From contig NZ_LR734855.1 of assembly GCF_900010725.2 (NCBI RefSeq), forward strand, positions 93,151 through 157,150: a stretch of DNA of 64,000 bases, written 5' to 3'. Source of the DNA: Planktothrix serta PCC 8927 (GTDB lineage: Bacteria; Cyanobacteriota; Cyanobacteriia; Cyanobacteriales; Microcoleaceae). Below, one piece after another: positions 61,243 to 64,000 of this stretch (its first letter is position 1; every line of letters begins with the position of its first letter). Under the pieces are notes generated by a model, which did not search any database, was not told the DNA's origin, and was given only the letters and a program-made list of their open reading frames with translations. The translations under genes were made by a program, and so were the position numbers.

Positions 61243-61270
61243 TCAGTTAAAACACGGAAGATTCAACTTA

Positions 61271-61320
61271 ATCCTGAACGCGAGATGGCTGTTAAATAGT
61301 CACCTTGGGTTCGGGATTTT
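61271..61320 (+). terminator. Hairpin after ho1
   Basis: AATCCTGAAC and GTTCGGGATT pair (one G-T wobble) around ~28 nt, followed by TTTGC and TTTTAA. Probable terminator 30 nt after the ho1 stop. Confidence 0.5.
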
Positions 61321-61350
61321 GCAATTTTAAACAGGAGAGATTAGAAGTTA

Positions 61351-61701
61351 GTGCCCGGTCAAGGAGTTGGGGGGAATGGAACTGCATCTGAGTTTGGGGA
61401 CTTAACAGGGATGAGTCGTCGAGAAGCGGATGAGTTTTTGCGTTCTTTAGGAGCAACTATCAAAATTACAAAAGGAGGTTATATTGAATATAAATTTGCA
61501 GATGCTTCAGTCGTTATGATTCGTCCTAACGGAGAAGTCATCCGAACACCTGCACCAAAATATAATGCAGAAGGACAAAGAATTAATAAGGGTTTACGTC
61601 TTGACCAAAATGGTTGTCTGTTACAAACCCGCGATAATCTAGGTAATCTTCTAGAAAATACCCATCAAACAGGAGAACGATTAAATGAAGAACTGGAATG
61701 A
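61351..61701 (+). CDS. Small toxin-domain-like protein (orphan polymorphic-toxin C-terminus)
   Basis: 116 aa, GTG start with AGGAGA 12 nt upstream. After a short glycine-rich lead (MPGQGVGGNGTASEFGDLTG) comes MSRREADEFLRSLGATIKIT, KGGYIEYKFADASVVMIRPN, and GEVIRTPAPKYNAEGQRINK. Small domains of this type, with SRREADEFL...GGY..Y.F.DG..V.IRPNGEV, occur at the C-termini of polymorphic toxins. Here there is no delivery domain, only this part. The catalytic residues are not known to me. It overlaps the next gene by 17 bp, as toxin/immunity pairs often do. It could instead be an ordinary conserved protein. Confidence 0.5.
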   Translation: MPGQGVGGNGTASEFGDLTGMSRREADEFLRSLGATIKITKGGYIEYKFADASVVMIRPNGEVIRTPAPKYNAEGQRINKGLRLDQNGCLLQTRDNLGNLLENTHQTGERLNEELE

Positions 61702-62068
61702 TGATTACCATTTACTCGGTTTAGGAGGGTTCACTTCATTAATTAAAAGCATTAATGTTTCATTATGGGGAAATGAAATTACATTTCAATGTTTATATAA
61801 CCCCGAAGAACCTATTCCTTATCAGATCATCTTTAAAGACTGTCAAGAAATTAGATGGGATGTGTATGATTCAGAGTTGGCGAATGAATTACAAGCCGAT
61901 TTATTTGGGATTTCATTGGGTGAAGACCATCACCGCAAACCCGCTTTGATTACAACAGATATTTTTGAGATTTCAATTTTATATGATCAGTTTATTTTGG
62001 AAAAATCAGAAATCAATCATTTAAAAGTAGAAGAAAAAGAGACTCTAGGATTAAAGATATTGACATAA
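61685..62068 (+). CDS. Probable immunity protein paired with the upstream toxin-like gene
   Basis: 127 aa, acidic, with no known catalytic motif. Segments GLGGFTSLIKSINVSLWGNE, IRWDVYDSELANELQADLFG and DIFEISILYDQFILEKSEIN fit a small beta-rich immunity-type protein. The start overlaps the preceding gene in another frame, so the two are translationally coupled. The immunity assignment comes from layout, size and acidity and is inference. Confidence 0.5.
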   Translation: MKNWNDDYHLLGLGGFTSLIKSINVSLWGNEITFQCLYNPEEPIPYQIIFKDCQEIRWDVYDSELANELQADLFGISLGEDHHRKPALITTDIFEISILYDQFILEKSEINHLKVEEKETLGLKILT

Positions 62069-62153
62069 TCAATAACTTAAAGCTATAATCAAATAATACC
62101 ATGATTATCATTATATATAACTTCTACTTTTCTATACAAATTTTATCTAATTT

Positions 62154-62804
62154 ATGGCATCTCTAACACCTTCAAGCTTGGAAGAAAAAATCCAAAATTT
62201 AGCCCAAAAATATTCCAAAGCTCTACTAAAACAAATCAACTGTCGTTTAGAAGAAATGAAAGGTGATGATACTTCTCATTTCTTAATCTATAGAGTTTTG
62301 GGTATCACTGAGGAAGAAGGAAAGTTAATAGATATTTATCAAAATAAAGGTCGTTTTTTATACAAGTATGCAGGATCATTTTTAGAGAAAGCCACTCAAT
62401 TATCTTTTCTGGAAAAATATCCTAATTCAAAAGCAGTCAAGATTACTAATACTATGGGTTCCAGACCAAAAACATTTGAAATTGATTGTTTAGAAGGAAA
62501 CAATGCCATTGAAATTAAATGGAGAGATGCAACAACAGATGGAGATCATATAACAAAAGAACATACTAGAATTAAAACTATATCAACCGCAGGTTATAGA
62601 CCTATTCGTATTATGTTTTATTACCCCAATAGACAACAAGCTATAAGAGTTCAGCAGACTTTAGAAACACTTTATAAGGGAATTGGCGGTGAATATCACT
62701 ATGGAGAGAGTGCCTGGAATTATGTGACTGAGAGAACAGGTATAGATTTAAAAGAAATTTTAGAAAGAATTGCTGATCAAAATACGAATTCTGATGGATT
62801 ATAA
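62154..62804 (+). CDS. ApaLI-like type II restriction endonuclease
   Basis: 216 aa. The core reads KTFEIDCLEGNNAIEIKWRD, a PD-(D/E)xK site with D111, E120 and K122, followed by ATTDGDHITKEHTRIKTI and YRPIRIMFYYPNRQQAIRVQQ. From memory these match the ApaLI-like restriction-enzyme family, whose founder cuts GTGCAC; this could not be checked. The neighbouring methyltransferase supports a type II R-M pair, R gene first. The actual site here is unknown. Codon use is AT-rich, fitting an acquired cassette. Confidence 0.75.
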   Translation: MASLTPSSLEEKIQNLAQKYSKALLKQINCRLEEMKGDDTSHFLIYRVLGITEEEGKLIDIYQNKGRFLYKYAGSFLEKATQLSFLEKYPNSKAVKITNTMGSRPKTFEIDCLEGNNAIEIKWRDATTDGDHITKEHTRIKTISTAGYRPIRIMFYYPNRQQAIRVQQTLETLYKGIGGEYHYGESAWNYVTERTGIDLKEILERIADQNTNSDGL

Positions 62805-62825
62805 TTTATTAACTCCCTAAAAATT

Positions 62826-64000
62826 ATGAATAATATTTACGATATTCTTCAAGGTGATTGTTTTGATATCGTTCAAAGGATGCAGTCAAATTCCGTTAAT
62901 CTAATTTATTTAGATCCTCCTTTTTTTACTCAAAAGCAGCAGTCTTTAAAAACGAGAGATAGACAATTGGAATTTAGTTATAATGATTTATGGGAAAGTG
63001 AGCAAGACTATGCAAAATTTATTCATGATAGATTAGCTGTTTTATATCATATTTTAAGAGAAGACGGATCGATTTTTGTACATTGTGATACTCATGCTAA
63101 TTATATGATTAGAGTGATTTTAAATCATATTTTTGGTCACGATAATTTTAGATCGGAAATTATTTGGAGTTACAAACGCTGGTCTAATTCTAAAAAAGGA
63201 TTGTTACCCGCCCATCAAACGATATTTTTTTATTCTAAAACAAATCAATTTACCTTTAATCCTATTTATTGCCATTATTCAGAATCTACAAATGTCGATC
63301 AAATCTTACAGAAACGCACCAGAGATGAGTATGGTAAAGCGGTTTATGCCAGAGATGATGAGGGGGAAATTATTGCTGCTGACCCGAAAAAAGGAGTCCC
63401 TTTAAGCGATGTTTGGGAAATTCCCTATTTAAACCCTAAAGCAAAAGAGCGTGTCGGTTATCCTAGCCAAAAACCGATTTTACTACTAGAACAAATTATT
63501 GAATTAGCTTCTAACCCTGGGGATATTGTATTAGATCCTTTTTGTGGAAGTGGGACAACAATTATTGCTGCTAAATTATTAAATCGTTCAGGAATAGGAA
63601 TTGATATTTCACCGGATGCGGTTCAACTTTCTAAAGATAGATTGAAAACCCCGATGAAATCCGAGTCTGTGTTACTACAAAAAGGTCGAAAAGCCTACCT
63701 GAATGTTGATGAAGAAGCTCTGAATATTATTTCGAGTTTAGATATTATTCCTGTTCAAAGAAATCAAGGAATAGATGCTATTTTAAAACAGAATTATGGA
63801 GGTAAACCCGTCCCGATTCGAGTCCAACGTCAGGGGGAAAGCTTACACAAAGCACTGAGTTTATTGCATAAAGCGTCTCAAGTTAAAGGAGCTTTGAAAT
63901 CGATTTTAGTTAAAACCTCTGATGATCTTTTTGATCTTGAAGTGACAGATATTCCCCCTCATGTCATGATTATAGAATCTCCTGCTTATACGGTTCACAA
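62826..64000 (+). CDS. DNA adenine/cytosine-N4 methyltransferase (3' end outside window)
   Basis: 391 codons to the right edge. Motif IV DPPF (D30-F33) comes first and motif I DPFCGSGTT (D237-T245) later, the class beta order with the target-recognition region between; amino-methylation (N6-adenine or N4-cytosine) follows from DPPF. It begins 21 bp after the restriction gene. After motif I an unusual ~130-residue extension contains QGIDAILKQNYGGKPVPIRV, which does not belong to the methylase core. It should protect the site of the upstream endonuclease. Confidence 0.9.
   Translation, partial: MNNIYDILQGDCFDIVQRMQSNSVNLIYLDPPFFTQKQQSLKTRDRQLEFSYNDLWESEQDYAKFIHDRLAVLYHILREDGSIFVHCDTHANYMIRVILNHIFGHDNFRSEIIWSYKRWSNSKKGLLPAHQTIFFYSKTNQFTFNPIYCHYSESTNVDQILQKRTRDEYGKAVYARDDEGEIIAADPKKGVPLSDVWEIPYLNPKAKERVGYPSQKPILLLEQIIELASNPGDIVLDPFCGSGTTIIAAKLLNRSGIGIDISPDAVQLSKDRLKTPMKSESVLLQKGRKAYLNVDEEALNIISSLDIIPVQRNQGIDAILKQNYGGKPVPIRVQRQGESLHKALSLLHKASQVKGALKSILVKTSDDLFDLEVTDIPPHVMIIESPAYTVH

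Overview
The window comes from a filamentous cyanobacterium, most likely an Oscillatoriales (Planktothrix/Microcoleus-like) genome. The evidence is the frequent HIP1 octamer GCGATCGC, cyanobacterial marker genes (petG, cytM, a plant-type heme oxygenase, a cobU-type gene), heptanucleotide repeat arrays, and many IS200/IS605-type TnpB genes. The genus is an inference from style only.

Layout. 1-6772 (minus): a giant open reading frame running off the left edge, with FG-GAP/VCBS, SbsA-Ig and Calx-beta modules. 6773-8029: a four-copy ~205-bp GC-palindrome repeat array and tRNA-Thr. 8091-10110: cytM, petG (38 aa) and a phospholipase-D family protein. 10111-14254: dispersed repeats, a CheY-like regulator, and an IS605-type element abutting a second, half-deleted tnpB. 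14255-16518: purH and a TPR protein. 16664-21475 (minus): a 1603-aa sulfotransferase/multi-glycosyltransferase fusion. 21960-31221: two large, probably exported Ca-binding proteins (12 PPC domains plus a clostripain peptidase; Ig/Calx-beta/RTX). 31480-39348: pentapeptide protein, membrane proteins, cobU, SanA/YdcF-like, transaldolase-like, PcrA/UvrD. 39700-46312: an accessory island with a STAND NB-ARC/WD40 protein, a vapBC pair whose toxin is split by a TnpB element, and a graveyard of toxin-antitoxin fragments. 46313-53630: Uma2 protein, TPR protein, pfkA, and a small glycosyltransferase/solute-binding cluster. 53843-61242: rpsB-tsf, a conserved cyanobacterial protein, recG, surE, ho1. 61351-64000: a second defence-like island with a small toxin/immunity-like pair and an ApaLI-like restriction-modification pair cut by the right edge.

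Housekeeping segments (purH, rpsB-tsf, recG-surE-ho1, petG/cytM) alternate with accessory segments. The strongest observation is at 43942-45707. The empty site of a TnpB transposon can be rebuilt to the base, restoring a full-length VapC and giving a predicted target-adjacent motif (TTTAC side) and guide. Other notable points are a STAND protein with a glycine-rich hydrophobic N-terminus and strong base-composition change, a ~1.75-kb higher-order duplication inside the giant adhesin-like gene, a palindromic repeat that encodes the C-terminus and stop of a glycosyltransferase gene, and the toxin/immunity plus R-M cluster.
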